Shown here one piece after another: positions 1-9,529 of a stretch of DNA of 64,000 bases. How positions within the stretch are numbered: position 1 is the first letter of the stretch; each line of letters opens with the position of its first letter. Origin of the DNA: Succinatimonas sp. UBA7265 (GTDB lineage Bacteria > Pseudomonadota > Gammaproteobacteria > Enterobacterales > Succinivibrionaceae). The position numbers were made by a program, and so were the translations under genes. The stretch lies in contig DKSD01000093.1 in NCBI GenBank assembly GCA_002473165.1, positions 1 to 64,000 of the forward strand, given 5' to 3'. The notes under the pieces are model-generated. The model was not told where the DNA came from, searched no databases, and saw nothing but the letters and a program-made list of their open reading frames with translations.

Positions 1-95
1 CCCTGTCAACGGGCTGAAAATCCTCTCAGAGATGTTAAAATACTCTGCCAGTCCGGGCACAGGCCCGGAGCACGAATTCCGAGGATTGCACAAAC

Positions 96-455
96 ATGAG
101 CTTTGAATCAGAAAAGCCGTTTAATGACTTCCAGCACTTTGCGCGCGGCATCCGCCGCAGCGGCGACTTCACTATCAACGAATCCGATCTGCTTGAGAAA
201 TGCGGCGCGGCCATGATGGATCTCTACAAAGGGAACCGCAAGCCTAAGGACAAGGAAGAGAAGATTTTCCTGGAGCAGCTCAACGGCTCTGACGTGATCA
301 CCGATCACTACGCCAAGGTCTTCAGCAAATATCTCAAGGTGATCAAACCCCGCCATCTGCACCGTCTGTGCTCTGTGGGCAACGACGACACCATCACGAA
401 CCTCGCAGGCGGCGGTTCAGGCTCAGACGATTCCTCATCAGGCATCGACGAGTAA
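96..455 (+). CDS. maoP: MaoP/YifE-family (DUF413) macrodomain Ori protein
   Basis: This 119-residue protein matches the small DUF413 family. The family core RGIRRSGDFTI is at residues 17-27, followed by LLEK.G and an EEKIFL segment. The C-terminus is a short Gly/Ser/Asp-rich acidic tail, as in E. coli MaoP (YifE). In E. coli, MaoP acts with the maoS site to organise the origin macrodomain of the chromosome; a similar role here is inferred from similarity. A GAGGA ribosome-binding motif lies about a dozen bases before the ATG, and an AT-rich TTAAAAT near base 35 could be part of a promoter. A strong terminator follows, so the gene is probably monocistronic. Confidence 0.88.
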   Translation: MSFESEKPFNDFQHFARGIRRSGDFTINESDLLEKCGAAMMDLYKGNRKPKDKEEKIFLEQLNGSDVITDHYAKVFSKYLKVIKPRHLHRLCSVGNDDTITNLAGGGSGSDDSSSGIDE

Positions 456-486
456 AGCTCATACCGTTTAAAACTCCAGTAAGATG

Positions 487-517
487 AATATGCCGCCCAA
501 AAGCGGCATATTTTTTT
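487..517 (+). terminator. Intrinsic terminator after maoP
   Basis: A 10-bp stem (487-496 with 503-512) encloses a six-base loop and runs into seven T residues. It separates maoP from the convergent azlD gene. Confidence 0.85.
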
Positions 518-542
518 AAAGCGCTGCGTCCTGCCCTTGCTC

Positions 543-857
543 TCAGACCAGGATCAGCAGCACATAAACGCAAAGCACGCAGAGGATCACCGTCGCCGAA
601 AGCGGCAGCTTTAACACCGCGCAAAGGATTGCCGTTACCGTGCCTGCGCCTGCGATGTACACATGATCGCCTACCGAGTAGAAAATTCCCGGAAACACCA
701 GCGCCGTGAGCGCCGTGTAAGGCATGAGGTAGAGCACACGCTGCATGTAACGGCCAAAGCGCGCCCGGGAGATCACGGTCGCGGGCAAAAGCCGCAGCGG
801 ATAGGTCACGGCCGCCATGACGATGACGACCAGGAACAAAAACACTTCTTTGGGCAT
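543..857 (-). CDS. azlD: AzlD-family branched-chain amino acid export subunit
   Basis: This 104-residue, very hydrophobic protein has about four membrane segments and matches the AzlD family, the small partner of AzlC. The pair exports branched-chain amino acids or their analogues such as azaleucine. The ATG at 857 is preferred over the GTG one codon upstream, because GGAGG lies 7 bases before it and it overlaps the azlC stop codon in a TGATG junction. That overlap indicates translational coupling. The family is clear, but the substrate is not shown by sequence. Confidence 0.85.
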   Translation of the reverse strand: MPKEVFLFLVVIVMAAVTYPLRLLPATVISRARFGRYMQRVLYLMPYTALTALVFPGIFYSVGDHVYIAGAGTVTAILCAVLKLPLSATVILCVLCVYVLLILV

Positions 858-1597
858 CACCTGCCCTCCTGCGCCGCGGCGCGCTTTTCCTCAGGCGACT
901 TGATAAACAAAGCCCCAAGCAGCGCGCCGCTTACCATCGCGATCACCACAGCCCAGCTCGTGTATTCAGGCCCGGCCGCGCGCTCTATGAGCACATAGGC
1001 GGCGCTGCCTAAGACAGCCGTGAAGACCACGACCGGCAGCAGCGGGTGATCGGCGCGGCACCCCGGGATGATGATGGCGATAAAGAGCGCATAGAGGGCG
1101 ATGCCCAAAGCCAGCGTCACGTTCTCAGGCAGCACGGAGCTTGCAGCAATGCCGATCCACGTGCCGCTGTTCCAGGCAAGGTACGGCGTCGTGAACAGCC
1201 CCAGGAAATACGGGACATTCACATACTTCTTATCATTGGTGGCAAAAAGCGCGAACGTCTCGTCGGTCACGAGGTGGGACATGAAAACCCGCCTTAACGT
1301 TGAGAGCGCTTTAAAGCGCGCGAACACGCAGGTGCTCATAATGAAGTAGCGAAAGTTGATGAGGAACATGCCCACGGCCACCACCGCAAGGCCCGCGCCG
1401 GATCCTGCCATGGTGGCGCCCAGGAACTGCCCGGATCCTGAATAGCAGGTCAGCGACATCAGCGCCGTCTGCAGCGGCGAAAACCCGGTCTGCAGCGCCA
1501 GCACCGCAAAAGCGATGGCCACCGGCACATAACCGATGACGATCGGGACGGAGTCTTTCACCCCTTTTAAATACATGCTCTCTTGACGTGCAGCCAT
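857..1597 (-). CDS. azlC: AzlC-family branched-chain amino acid exporter
   Basis: This 246-residue integral membrane protein carries the AzlC signature CYSGSGQFLGA near residues 51-61 and several hydrophobic segments. With the coupled downstream azlD it should form a two-subunit amino acid exporter in the inner membrane. The gene is divergent from lysC across 143 bp. Aspartokinase and a branched-chain exporter sharing one control region could link amino acid synthesis with overflow export; this is inference. The length is typical of the family. Confidence 0.87.
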   Translation of the reverse strand: MAARQESMYLKGVKDSVPIVIGYVPVAIAFAVLALQTGFSPLQTALMSLTCYSGSGQFLGATMAGSGAGLAVVAVGMFLINFRYFIMSTCVFARFKALSTLRRVFMSHLVTDETFALFATNDKKYVNVPYFLGLFTTPYLAWNSGTWIGIAASSVLPENVTLALGIALYALFIAIIIPGCRADHPLLPVVVFTAVLGSAAYVLIERAAGPEYTSWAVVIAMVSGALLGALFIKSPEEKRAAAQEGR

Positions 1598-1668
1598 ACG
1601 CGCTCCTCTTGAAGAGACCTGATTTTACCGCGCAACTGCACCGTTTTGGCCCTTTTTGCTTCAAAACC

Positions 1669-1698
1669 TTGCACGCAAAAGCGTTCAGGCGCTAGTAT
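1669..1698 (+). promoter_or_regulatory. Candidate sigma-70 promoter of lysC
   Basis: TTGCAC at 1669-1674 and TAGTAT at 1693-1698 are separated by 18 bp. A start near 1705 would leave a leader of only about 35 bases, too short for the lysine riboswitch found upstream of E. coli lysC. Confidence 0.5.
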
Positions 1699-1740
1699 CA
1701 AGCCAAATCTTATGAAACCACTCCGTTTTCGCTAAAACAT

Positions 1741-3099
1741 ATGAAAGAACTGGACATCGCAAAATTCGGCGGCACTTCCGTGGGCACGTATGAGGCCATG
1801 GAATCGAGCTACAAGGTCGCCGTCTCCAACCCCGCCACCCGCGTCGTCGTGGCCAGCGCCTGCTCCGGCGTCACCAACATCCTCGTGGAACTGGCCTCCG
1901 GGGCCTGCAACGCGCAGAAGATCGACGAGAACCTCGGCAAGCTCTCGGACATCCACTCGCAGATCATCGAAAAGCTTGGCTCGCCCAAAGAGCTTAGCGA
2001 TTTTGTCCAGTCTCATTTAAAGGAGATCCGCAACCTCGCCTTTGAAGCGAACATGGGCCGCTCCGATGAGCTTACCGATCGCATCGTCAGCAACGGCGAG
2101 CTCATGTCCACCTATATCTTTGCGTGGATGTTCAATCACTTTGGCACTAAGGCCGTGTGGTTTGACGTCCGCCGCGTCATGCGCACCGACTCGCAGTTCG
2201 GCTGCGCCGCCCCGATGCCCGAGGTTGTGAGATCGCTGTGCCAGGAGCAGCTGACGCCGCTCGTCTCCGGGGACGCCATCGTCGTCACCCAGGGCTTTAT
2301 CGCCCAGAACTCCGTGGGCCAGACCACCACCTTAGGCCGCGGCGGCTCGGATTTTTCGGCCGCGCTCTTAGGCGAGGCGCTCGATGCGACGAGCATCTCC
2401 ATCTGGACGGATGTGCCTGGCGTCTACACCACGGATCCGCGCCTGGTACCGCACGCCAAATGCATACCGGAACTCACCTACAACGAGGCTGCCGAAATGG
2501 CGACGTTCGGGGCAAAGATCCTCCACCCCTCGACGCTGGTTCCGGCCGTGCGCCGCGGCATCCCCGTCTATGTCGGCTCCAGCCGCGAGCCGGACAAGGG
2601 CGGCACCTGGGTGCGGCTTAAGACGGAGTCCCATCCGGCCTTCCGCGCCGTGGCGCTGCGCAAGAACCAGAGCCTCATCGTGCTCTCCTCCCCGAAGATG
2701 GTCGGCGCCTCAGGCTTTCTGGCCAAGGTCTTTGAAGTCTTCGCGCGCTACAAGCGCTCCGTGGATTTGGTGACGACGTCCGAGGTCTCCATCGCCATCA
2801 CGCTCGACGCCGGCACGAACACCTCAGGCGTCAGCCATGCCATCCCCGATGACATGCTCGAGGAGCTGCGCGGCTTCTGCCACGTCAAGGTTGAAAGCGG
2901 GCTGTCACTGGTGGCCATCATCGGCAACAAGATGGCCGACATCCCGGGCCTGACTTCCGATGCCTTAAGCGCGATTTCCGATTTCCCGGTCAAGATGATC
3001 TGCTACGGCGCCTCCAGCCACAACCTGTGCTTCCTCTTAAACGCCGACGATGCCCCGGAGGCTTTGGTGAAGATCCACAAACACCTGCTCGAGAAATAA
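1741..3099 (+). CDS. lysC: Aspartate kinase, lysine-sensitive type III-like
   Basis: This 452-residue enzyme phosphorylates aspartate, the first step toward lysine, threonine, methionine and diaminopimelate. The kinase signature KFGGTSV is at residues 8-14, and the substrate-binding segment TTTLGRGGSDFSAALL is intact. The C-terminal third contains the tandem ACT regulatory domains. It is a monofunctional protein of the same length as E. coli LysC (449 aa), with no homoserine dehydrogenase fused. No strong Shine-Dalgarno sequence precedes the ATG at 1741. Feedback inhibition by lysine is expected for the family but cannot be confirmed from sequence alone. Confidence 0.92.
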   Translation: MKELDIAKFGGTSVGTYEAMESSYKVAVSNPATRVVVASACSGVTNILVELASGACNAQKIDENLGKLSDIHSQIIEKLGSPKELSDFVQSHLKEIRNLAFEANMGRSDELTDRIVSNGELMSTYIFAWMFNHFGTKAVWFDVRRVMRTDSQFGCAAPMPEVVRSLCQEQLTPLVSGDAIVVTQGFIAQNSVGQTTTLGRGGSDFSAALLGEALDATSISIWTDVPGVYTTDPRLVPHAKCIPELTYNEAAEMATFGAKILHPSTLVPAVRRGIPVYVGSSREPDKGGTWVRLKTESHPAFRAVALRKNQSLIVLSSPKMVGASGFLAKVFEVFARYKRSVDLVTTSEVSIAITLDAGTNTSGVSHAIPDDMLEELRGFCHVKVESGLSLVAIIGNKMADIPGLTSDALSAISDFPVKMICYGASSHNLCFLLNADDAPEALVKIHKHLLEK

Positions 3100-3113
3100 A
3101 GATCAGCTGTTGC

Positions 3114-3152
3114 GCCCCTGCTTTCCTTATGGAAAACCGGGGCTTTGTTTTT
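3114..3152 (+). terminator. Intrinsic terminator after lysC
   Basis: GCCCC (3114-3118) pairs with GGGGC (3139-3143), with an inner CTTTCC/GGAAAA-type arm, followed by a T-rich tail interrupted by one G. Confidence 0.75.
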
Positions 3153-3244
3153 GTCCGCGTTTTTTGCCGGCATGTTTTATGCTTGTTCAAGAACGCTAAA
3201 CATAAGGCTTAAACAAAACCCGGGAAAAAACCCGCCGCGGGCAT

Positions 3245-3272
3245 TAAAGCGCGGCGCCCCGGGTACCGATAA
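3245..3272 (+). promoter_or_regulatory. Sigma-28-type promoter of fliD
   Basis: TAAAGCGC (3245-3252) and ACCGATAA (3265-3272) are 12 bp apart. The enteric FliA consensus is TAAAGTTT-N11-GCCGATAA, so the -10 matches at 7 of 8 positions. The predicted transcript starts about 50 bases before the fliD ATG. This fits fliD being a late gene controlled by the FliA encoded at 50509-51240. Confidence 0.75.
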
Positions 3273-3327
3273 TACAGGTAAGAGATAAAAGCGCATTAAC
3301 TGCGCCTGTCGTGCGGAGACAAAAAAC

Positions 3328-4857
3328 ATGGCATCTACAATCACTTCACTGGGCGTTGCCTCAGGCAATGACTTCAGCTCCATCGTCGAGCAGTTAGTCA
3401 AGCTCAAGAAATCCCAGGTGACGCGCCAGACCACCGCCAGATCAAACGCCAACACCATTGAGCTCTCGGGTGTGTCGACTTTAAAGAGCGCCCTTTCGAG
3501 CTTCCAAAGCAAAGTCACGGCGATCACCGATGACTCGCAGGCCTTTAAATCCCACAAGATCTCAACGACCCAGAGCAGCAGCGCCAACGTGTTCTCGCTC
3601 TCAGCCGACAGTGACATCAGCAACACCTCGTTTGATCTTGCCGTAACCCAGCTTGCCAAGACCGAGAAGAACACCCGCGTGTACTCTGGCGCCGACGGTT
3701 TTAACAACAAGCTTGAGGCCGGCACGCTGACCTTTGACTTAGGCAAGAGCGACAGCGGCAAAGAGCAGACTTTCACCGTTGAGGTCAAAGACGGCGATAC
3801 CATTGAGACGCTGCGCAAACGCATCAACAAGAACGACTACGGAGTCACCGCCTCGTTAGTCCAGGGCAAGGACAAGGACGGCAACAGCGTCTACTCGCTG
3901 GCGATCTCAGGCGGCAAAACCGGAGACAGCGCCACACAGATGACGGTCACCGCCAGCCCCAGCGACACCTCAGGCACGAAGGAAGGCTACGACAGCCTGA
4001 GCCTCTTTGCCATAGATTCATCTTCATACGCTACCGACACCTCCAAAGGCTGGGTGCACCAGGCTTCCCAAGACGCCGTCGTCAACGTCGACGGCCAGGA
4101 AGTGCGCTCCTCGACGAACAGCTTTGAGAACGGCCAGATCGCAGGCCTCAAGCTCACTGTGAACCAGCTCTCCGAGGGCGCATCGGACAACGACACGAAC
4201 GTCGTGGAAGTCAACGGCAAAAAACTTAAGACCTACACCGTGACGGTGAGCGACGACTCCGACTCGTCCGCCGACAAGATGCAGAGCTTTGTGGCCGCCT
4301 ACAACACCATGGTCACCCAGCTGGCCAACCTCTCCAAGAGCAACACCTACACCGACGGCGTCTCGAACGAAGACGGCGGCGATCTGGCAGGCGACGCCTC
4401 TGTGAGCATGATCAAGAACCAGCTGCAGAACATGATCACCCGCAACAGCTCGACCGAGGACGGCATGACCATCTTCGACATGGGCATCAAGTTCAACAAG
4501 GACGGCACGCTCTCGTTCTACTCCAGCGACTTCAAGAAAGCCATGGAGAAGAGCCCGAACGCCGTGAACAACCTGCTCGCAGGCGATAACGGCGTGCTCA
4601 CGAAGATGGACAAATTCCTCGATGACTACACCCAGTCCTCGGGCATACTCGATCAGCGCACCGACCGCCTCAACCAGGTCAAGGATGACATCGCCGCCCA
4701 GCAGGAGCGCGACACCCAGACCCTTGAGGCTTACGAGACCATGATCACGAAGAAGTACTCAAACCTCGATCAGCTTATGGCAGGCTACTCGAGCTCGCTG
4801 TCAAACCTCACAAGCGTGCTCTCCTCCATCAAGACCTCGTCATCGTCCTCAAAGTGA
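3328..4857 (+). CDS. fliD: Flagellar filament cap protein FliD (HAP2)
   Basis: This 509-residue protein is the cap at the filament tip that promotes flagellin folding and insertion. The N-terminal region, ITSLGVASGNDFSSIVEQLV at residues 4-23, is the conserved FliD_N motif. The C-terminal region is Ser/Thr-rich with heptad-like character around the QVKDDIAAQQERDTQTLEAYE-type segment (about residues 450-475). The variable middle part is rich in Ser, Asp and Lys. It stands alone: fliS, fliT and flagellin genes, often adjacent, are not in the window. A GGAG lies about 10 bases before the ATG. Confidence 0.92.
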   Translation: MASTITSLGVASGNDFSSIVEQLVKLKKSQVTRQTTARSNANTIELSGVSTLKSALSSFQSKVTAITDDSQAFKSHKISTTQSSSANVFSLSADSDISNTSFDLAVTQLAKTEKNTRVYSGADGFNNKLEAGTLTFDLGKSDSGKEQTFTVEVKDGDTIETLRKRINKNDYGVTASLVQGKDKDGNSVYSLAISGGKTGDSATQMTVTASPSDTSGTKEGYDSLSLFAIDSSSYATDTSKGWVHQASQDAVVNVDGQEVRSSTNSFENGQIAGLKLTVNQLSEGASDNDTNVVEVNGKKLKTYTVTVSDDSDSSADKMQSFVAAYNTMVTQLANLSKSNTYTDGVSNEDGGDLAGDASVSMIKNQLQNMITRNSSTEDGMTIFDMGIKFNKDGTLSFYSSDFKKAMEKSPNAVNNLLAGDNGVLTKMDKFLDDYTQSSGILDQRTDRLNQVKDDIAAQQERDTQTLEAYETMITKKYSNLDQLMAGYSSSLSNLTSVLSSIKTSSSSSK

Positions 4858-4872
4858 CGGGCTGACTTGGGT

Positions 4873-4903
4873 AAAAACGCGGCGCCAGGCCGCGTTTTTT
4901 TTT
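4873..4903 (+). terminator. Intrinsic terminator after fliD
   Basis: An 11-bp perfect stem (4873-4883 with 4889-4899) with a five-base loop runs into nine T residues. Confidence 0.88.
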
Positions 4904-4918
4904 GCTCGCGCGGGCACG

Positions 4919-4952
4919 AAAAAAGCCCGGAGGCTTTGCAGCACCCCGGGCC
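4919..4952 (-). terminator. Terminator after fbaA
   Basis: On the minus strand GCCCGG (4952-4947) pairs with CCGGGC (4931-4926) and is followed by at least six T residues. It faces the fliD terminator, which insulates the two convergent units. Confidence 0.7.
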
Positions 4953-4969
4953 TTGGCTTGGAATTTAAA

Positions 4970-6052
4970 TCAGAGCGAATTGTAAGAGCCGAGCTCCTTG
5001 AAGGCTTCGATGACGCGATCCTTCATGGAGACTTCGCCGGCGCGCAGCCAGACGCGCGGATCGTAGTACTTCTTGTTAGGGGAATCCGGGCCGGTCGGGT
5101 TGCCCAGCTGCCCCTGCAGGTAGTCGTGATTCTTGATCTCGTACTGGCGGATGCCGTTCCAGGTGGCCCACTGGGTGTCGGTGTCGATGTTCATCTTCAC
5201 GACGCCGTAGGAGACAGCTTCCTTGATCTTCTCGGGCTCTGAGCCTGAACCGCCGTGGAACACGAGATTCACCGGCTTGGAGTCCTTGGTGCCGAACTTC
5301 TCGTGGATGTACTTCTGGGAATCGCGCAGGATGGTCGGGGTCAGCTTGACGTTGCCCGGCTTGTAGACGCCGTGCACGTTGCCGAAGGAGGCGGCGATCG
5401 TGAAGTTCGGGGAGATCTTCAGCAGGCGCTCATAGGCGTAGGCGACATCCTGAGGCTGGGTGTAGAGGGCGGACTCATCCTTATCGGAGTTGTCGACGCC
5501 GTCTTCCTCGCCGCCGGTGCAGCCGAGCTCGAGCTCGAGCGTCATGCCGATCTTGGCCATGCGCTCTAAATATTTGGAGCAGAGATCGATGTTGTCTTTG
5601 AGCGTCTCGACGGAGAGATCGATCATGTGGGAGGAGAACAGCGGCTCGCCGTGCTCCTTGAAGTACTCCTCGTCGGCATCGAGCAGGCCGTCAACCCACG
5701 GCAGCAGCTTCTTGGCGCAGTGATCGGTGTGCAGCACGACCGGCACGCCGTAGTACTTGGCGACGTTGCGGGCGTGCAGAGCGCCGGAGATCGAACCTAA
5801 AACGGCAGTACCCTGCGGCTTGTCGAGCTTGAGGCCCTTGCCGCCGATGAAGGCGGAACCGCCGTTGGAGAACTGGATGATGACGGCGCTCTTGGCCTCA
5901 GCGGCAGCTTCGAGGACGGCGTTGATGGAGTTCGTACCCACGCAGTTCACCGCCGGGAAAGCATAGCCGTTCTCTTTGGCGACGGCAAAGAGCTTCTGGA
6001 GATCTTCGCCGGTCACGATGCCGGGTTTGACGACGTCAGAAATTCTGGTCAT
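4970..6052 (-). CDS. fbaA: Class II fructose-bisphosphate aldolase
   Basis: This 360-residue zinc-dependent aldolase cleaves fructose 1,6-bisphosphate to dihydroxyacetone phosphate and glyceraldehyde 3-phosphate. The zinc-binding segment VVLHTDHCAKK and the phosphate-binding segment NLVFHGGSGS are present. Length and N-terminus match E. coli FbaA (359 aa). It is the last gene of a leftward tkt-pgk-fbaA run, the same relative order as in E. coli. A hairpin between pgk and fbaA suggests partial termination or processing between them. Confidence 0.95.
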   Translation of the reverse strand: MTRISDVVKPGIVTGEDLQKLFAVAKENGYAFPAVNCVGTNSINAVLEAAAEAKSAVIIQFSNGGSAFIGGKGLKLDKPQGTAVLGSISGALHARNVAKYYGVPVVLHTDHCAKKLLPWVDGLLDADEEYFKEHGEPLFSSHMIDLSVETLKDNIDLCSKYLERMAKIGMTLELELGCTGGEEDGVDNSDKDESALYTQPQDVAYAYERLLKISPNFTIAASFGNVHGVYKPGNVKLTPTILRDSQKYIHEKFGTKDSKPVNLVFHGGSGSEPEKIKEAVSYGVVKMNIDTDTQWATWNGIRQYEIKNHDYLQGQLGNPTGPDSPNKKYYDPRVWLRAGEVSMKDRVIEAFKELGSYNSL

Positions 6053-6095
6053 TTAAAAATTACCTTTTCCAAAAACAAACAACAAAGGGAAATAA

Positions 6096-6117
6096 AAACG
6101 CCTGCCGCAGGCAGGCG
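6096..6117 (-). terminator. Terminator between pgk and fbaA
   Basis: An 8-bp GC-rich stem (6117-6110 with 6106-6099) with a GCA loop is followed on the minus strand by five T residues. It may partly uncouple fbaA from pgk. Confidence 0.72.
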
Positions 6118-6127
6118 CATTCAAAGA

Positions 6128-7300
6128 TTATTCAGCAGCTCTCTTCTCGAGGATCTCGACAGCGGGCAGCTTCTTGCCCTCGACGAACTCGAGGAACGCG
6201 CCGCCGGCGGTGGAGATGTAAGAGATCTTGTCGGCGATGCCGAACTTCTCGATGGCGTGGACGGTGTCGCCGCCGCCGGCCACGGAGAAGGCGCCGGACT
6301 CGACGATGGCATCGGCCAGGGCCTTGGTGCCGCCTGCGAACTTATCGAACTCAAACACGCCGACCGGGCCGTTCCACAGGATGGTCTTGGCGCTCTTTAA
6401 GACCTTGGCGATGTTGGCCATGGACTTAGGGCCTAAGTCGAAGATCATGTCGTCGTCTTTGACGTCCTTGAGATCTTTGGTCTCAGAAGACGTATTGGCG
6501 TCGAATTCCTTGCCGGTCACGACATCAACGAAAGCCGGGATGTCGGTCTTGGAGGCGATCTCTTTGGCGTCGTTCACGAGATCCGGCTCAGAGAGGGACT
6601 TGCCGACCTTGTGGCCCTGGGAGAGCATGAAGGTGTTGGCGATGCCGCCGCCGACGATCAGGTGATCGGCGACCTTGAGCAGGCTGTTGAGCACCGGGAG
6701 CTTGGTGGAGACCTTGGAGCCGCCGACAATGGCGACCATCGGGTGGGCCGGATTGTCCATGACCTTGCCTAAAGCCTCAAGCTCCTTGGAGAGCAGCAGG
6801 CCTGCACAGGCGACCGGGGCGAACTGGGCCACGCCGTAAGTGGTGGCCTGGGCGCGGTGGGCGGTGGCGAAAGCATCCATCACGAAGACGTCGCACAGGG
6901 CGGCGTACTTCTTGGAGAGAGCTTCATCGTTCTTCTTCTCGCCCTTGTTGAAGCGGCAGTTCTCCAGAACCAGCAGCTCGCCTGCCTTGGGCTCGACACC
7001 CTTTAAGTACTCATCGTTGGAAACCAGGCGGACTTTGACATCAGGCAGCTTGGTCTGGATGAAGTCGGCAACCGGCTTTAAGGAGAATTCCTCGGCATAC
7101 TCGCCCTCGGTCGGACGGCCCAGGTGGGAGATCACCATGACCCTGCCGCCCTTCTTCATGGCAAGCTCAATGGTGGGGAGCGAATCAACGATACGCTTCT
7201 CAGAAGCAACTTTGCCATCTTCGATAGGCACGTTGAGATCAGCACGGATCAGCACACGCTTGCCGTTAAGGTCGAGGTCGGCCATTTTCAGAATTGCCAT
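6128..7300 (-). CDS. pgk: Phosphoglycerate kinase
   Basis: This 390-residue glycolytic kinase transfers phosphate from 1,3-bisphosphoglycerate to ADP. The substrate-binding RADLNVP and nucleotide-binding GGGDT motifs are intact. The frame extends 17 codons further upstream, but the ATG at 7300 is chosen. The resulting [16 protein letters not shown] aligns with the E. coli N-terminus, and a GAGGAAAA ribosome-binding site lies just ahead of it. It sits between tkt and fbaA; the gap dehydrogenase gene (epd), which belongs here in E. coli, is absent. Confidence 0.95.
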   Translation of the reverse strand: MAILKMADLDLNGKRVLIRADLNVPIEDGKVASEKRIVDSLPTIELAMKKGGRVMVISHLGRPTEGEYAEEFSLKPVADFIQTKLPDVKVRLVSNDEYLKGVEPKAGELLVLENCRFNKGEKKNDEALSKKYAALCDVFVMDAFATAHRAQATTYGVAQFAPVACAGLLLSKELEALGKVMDNPAHPMVAIVGGSKVSTKLPVLNSLLKVADHLIVGGGIANTFMLSQGHKVGKSLSEPDLVNDAKEIASKTDIPAFVDVVTGKEFDANTSSETKDLKDVKDDDMIFDLGPKSMANIAKVLKSAKTILWNGPVGVFEFDKFAGGTKALADAIVESGAFSVAGGGDTVHAIEKFGIADKISYISTAGGAFLEFVEGKKLPAVEILEKRAAE

Positions 7301-7435
7301 AGTTCGATTTTCCTCAAAAAGTGTTCTTAAGACATTAGCAAGGGACTGCACCCCCGCTTATCAAAATGATTTTATCGCACCTTGCCCCGCCGTTCCAACG
7401 CTGTGTGTCTTTTTGCACATTTTTCTTCCCCGGAT

Positions 7436-7470
7436 AAAAAAGCCTCCGCGGATTAACTCCGTGGAGGCTT
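7436..7470 (-). terminator. Terminator after tkt
   Basis: An 11-bp stem (7442-7452 with 7458-7468, one G-T pair) is flanked by a T run on the minus strand and TTTT on the plus strand, so it could act in both directions. Confidence 0.78.
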
Positions 7471-7511
7471 TTGTCACATGCCGCAGGCGGCATGAAAATT
7501 TATTTCAGCGC

Positions 7512-9512
7512 TTACTTGAGCACGCTCTTGGCGACCTTCACCACGTTGGCGACGGTGAAGCCAAAACGCTCGAAGAGCTTGCCGGCAGGCGCGGACTCGC
7601 CGAAGCGGTCCATGCACACGGTGGCCCCGTCCAGGCCGACATATTTGCCCCAGATGGCCGAAGAACCGGCCTCAACGGCGACGCGGGCGCGCACCTCAGG
7701 CGGCAGCACGCTGTCGCGGTAGGCCTGGTCCTGGCGGTCGAAGACGTCGGTCGAAGGCATGGAGACCACGCGGACCTTGCGGCCTTCGTCGGCGAGCTTC
7801 TCGGCCGCGTGCACGCACAGCGCCACCTCGGAGCCGGTGCCGATCAGAATGAGATCCGGCATACCCTTGCAGTCGCGCAGCACATAGCCGCCGCGGGAGA
7901 TGTTCTTCACCTGCTCCTCGGTGCGGTCCATCTGCTCGAGCGCCTGGCGGGTCAGGATCAGGGCTGAAGGCCCGTCCTTGCGTTCCACGGACTCGATCCA
8001 GGCCACCGCGGTCTCCACCTGATCGCAGGGGCGCCAGGAGTCAAAGCCAGGGATCAGGCGCAGCGTGGACGTCTGCTCGACCGGCTGGTGCGTAGGGCCG
8101 TCTTCGCCGACGCCGATGGAGTCGTGCGTGAACACGAACAGCGTCGGGATCTGCATGAGCGCGGCCATGCGCAGCGCGTTCTTGGCATAGTCCGAGAAGA
8201 TGAGGAACGTGCCGCCGTACGGGCGGAAGCCGCCGTGCAGCAGGATGCCGTTCATGGCGGCGCTCATGCCAAACTCGCGCACGCCCCAGTGGAAGTAGTT
8301 ACCGTCAAAGGTCTGCGGCCCGTTGTCGCGGGAGGCCTTGTTGACGGTGAGGTTTGAAGGGGCCAGATCGGCAGAGCCGCCGACGAGCTCCGGAAGTTTT
8401 TCGCCTAAGAAGTTTAAGGCGACCTGCGAGGCCTTGCGGGTGGCCAGCTTGGGATCAGGGGCCTGCTGCAGCGATTTAATCCACTCGCGGGCGGCTTTGT
8501 CAAAGTCTTTGGGCAGCTGCTCGTTTACGCGGCGAGTGAACTCGGAGGCGAGCTCAGGGTACTTGGACTTGTATTTGGAGAAGAGCTCATCCCAGGCTTT
8601 TTCAAGCTCGGCGCCCTTTTGGGTGGCATCCCACTTGGCCCTGATGTCATCAGGAACCTCGAACGGGCCGTACGGCCAGCCGAGCTTCTGCTTGGTGAGC
8701 TTGATCTCGTCATCGCCCAGCGGAGCGCCGTGGCAGGCGGCGGTGCCGCCCTTGTTCGGCGAGCCGAAGCCGATGGTGGTCGGGCAGATGATGATCGAAG
8801 GGTGGTTGAGATCTTTCTGGGCTTTGGTGATGGCCTCGCGGATCTCGGCACCGTCATTGCCGTCCTTGATCCTGATGACCTGCCAGTGATAACCCTCAAA
8901 GCGTTTGGCAGTGTCGTCGGCAAACCAGTTCTTCACGGAGCCGTCGATGGAAATGCCGTTGGAGTCATACAGGCAGATAAGCTTGCCCAGGCCTAAGGTG
9001 CCCGCAAGCGAGCAGGCTTCGTGGGAGATGCCTTCCATCAGACAGCCGTCGCCCATGAAGACATAGGTGAAATGATCGACGATGTCGAAGCCTTCGCGGT
9101 TGAACTCCGAGGCCAGCATGCGCTCGGCGATCGCCATGCCGACAGCGTTGCCCAGGCCCATGCCCAGCGGGCCGGTCGTGGTCTCGACACCCGGGACGAT
9201 GCCGTACTCAGGATGGCCCGGAGTCTTGGAGTCGAGCTGGCGGAAATTCTTGAGATCATCAAGCGAGAGATCGTAGCCTGTCAGGTGCAGCAGGGAGTAA
9301 AGCAGCATCGAGGCGTGGCCGTTGGAGAGCACGAAACGGTCACGGTTGGGCCACTTCGGATCTTTCGGGTTGTGGCGCAGGAAACCGCGCCAAAGGGCCT
9401 CGGCCATGTCAGCCATGCCCATAGGTGCGCCCGGGTGGCCGGATTTGGCTTTCTGGACGCCGTCCATGCTCAGCGCGCGCAGCGCGTTGGCAAGCTTTCT
9501 GTAGTCGGACAT
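7512..9512 (-). CDS. tktA: Transketolase
   Basis: This 666-residue thiamine diphosphate enzyme of the pentose phosphate pathway moves two-carbon units between sugar phosphates. The ThDP-binding [13 protein letters not shown] motif lies near residue 155, and the C-terminal transketolase domain is complete. Length matches E. coli TktA (663 aa). An AGGAG lies close to the ATG. It heads the tkt-pgk-fbaA series, and a separate small transaldolase gene lies about 1.4 kb upstream, so both non-oxidative pentose phosphate activities are encoded in this stretch. Confidence 0.95.
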   Translation of the reverse strand: MSDYRKLANALRALSMDGVQKAKSGHPGAPMGMADMAEALWRGFLRHNPKDPKWPNRDRFVLSNGHASMLLYSLLHLTGYDLSLDDLKNFRQLDSKTPGHPEYGIVPGVETTTGPLGMGLGNAVGMAIAERMLASEFNREGFDIVDHFTYVFMGDGCLMEGISHEACSLAGTLGLGKLICLYDSNGISIDGSVKNWFADDTAKRFEGYHWQVIRIKDGNDGAEIREAITKAQKDLNHPSIIICPTTIGFGSPNKGGTAACHGAPLGDDEIKLTKQKLGWPYGPFEVPDDIRAKWDATQKGAELEKAWDELFSKYKSKYPELASEFTRRVNEQLPKDFDKAAREWIKSLQQAPDPKLATRKASQVALNFLGEKLPELVGGSADLAPSNLTVNKASRDNGPQTFDGNYFHWGVREFGMSAAMNGILLHGGFRPYGGTFLIFSDYAKNALRMAALMQIPTLFVFTHDSIGVGEDGPTHQPVEQTSTLRLIPGFDSWRPCDQVETAVAWIESVERKDGPSALILTRQALEQMDRTEEQVKNISRGGYVLRDCKGMPDLILIGTGSEVALCVHAAEKLADEGRKVRVVSMPSTDVFDRQDQAYRDSVLPPEVRARVAVEAGSSAIWGKYVGLDGATVCMDRFGESAPAGKLFERFGFTVANVVKVAKSVLK

Positions 9513-9529
9513 TGTTAAGCTCCTGTTGT

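Noticed and set aside
1712..1735. Seven-codon frame (MKPLRFR) just before lysC, a possible leader peptide
   Set aside because: It contains only one Lys, no attenuator hairpin follows, and it is within chance for this length.
7124..7330. Plus-strand frames across tkt, pgk and fbaA
   Set aside because: All are antisense shadows of strongly conserved genes.
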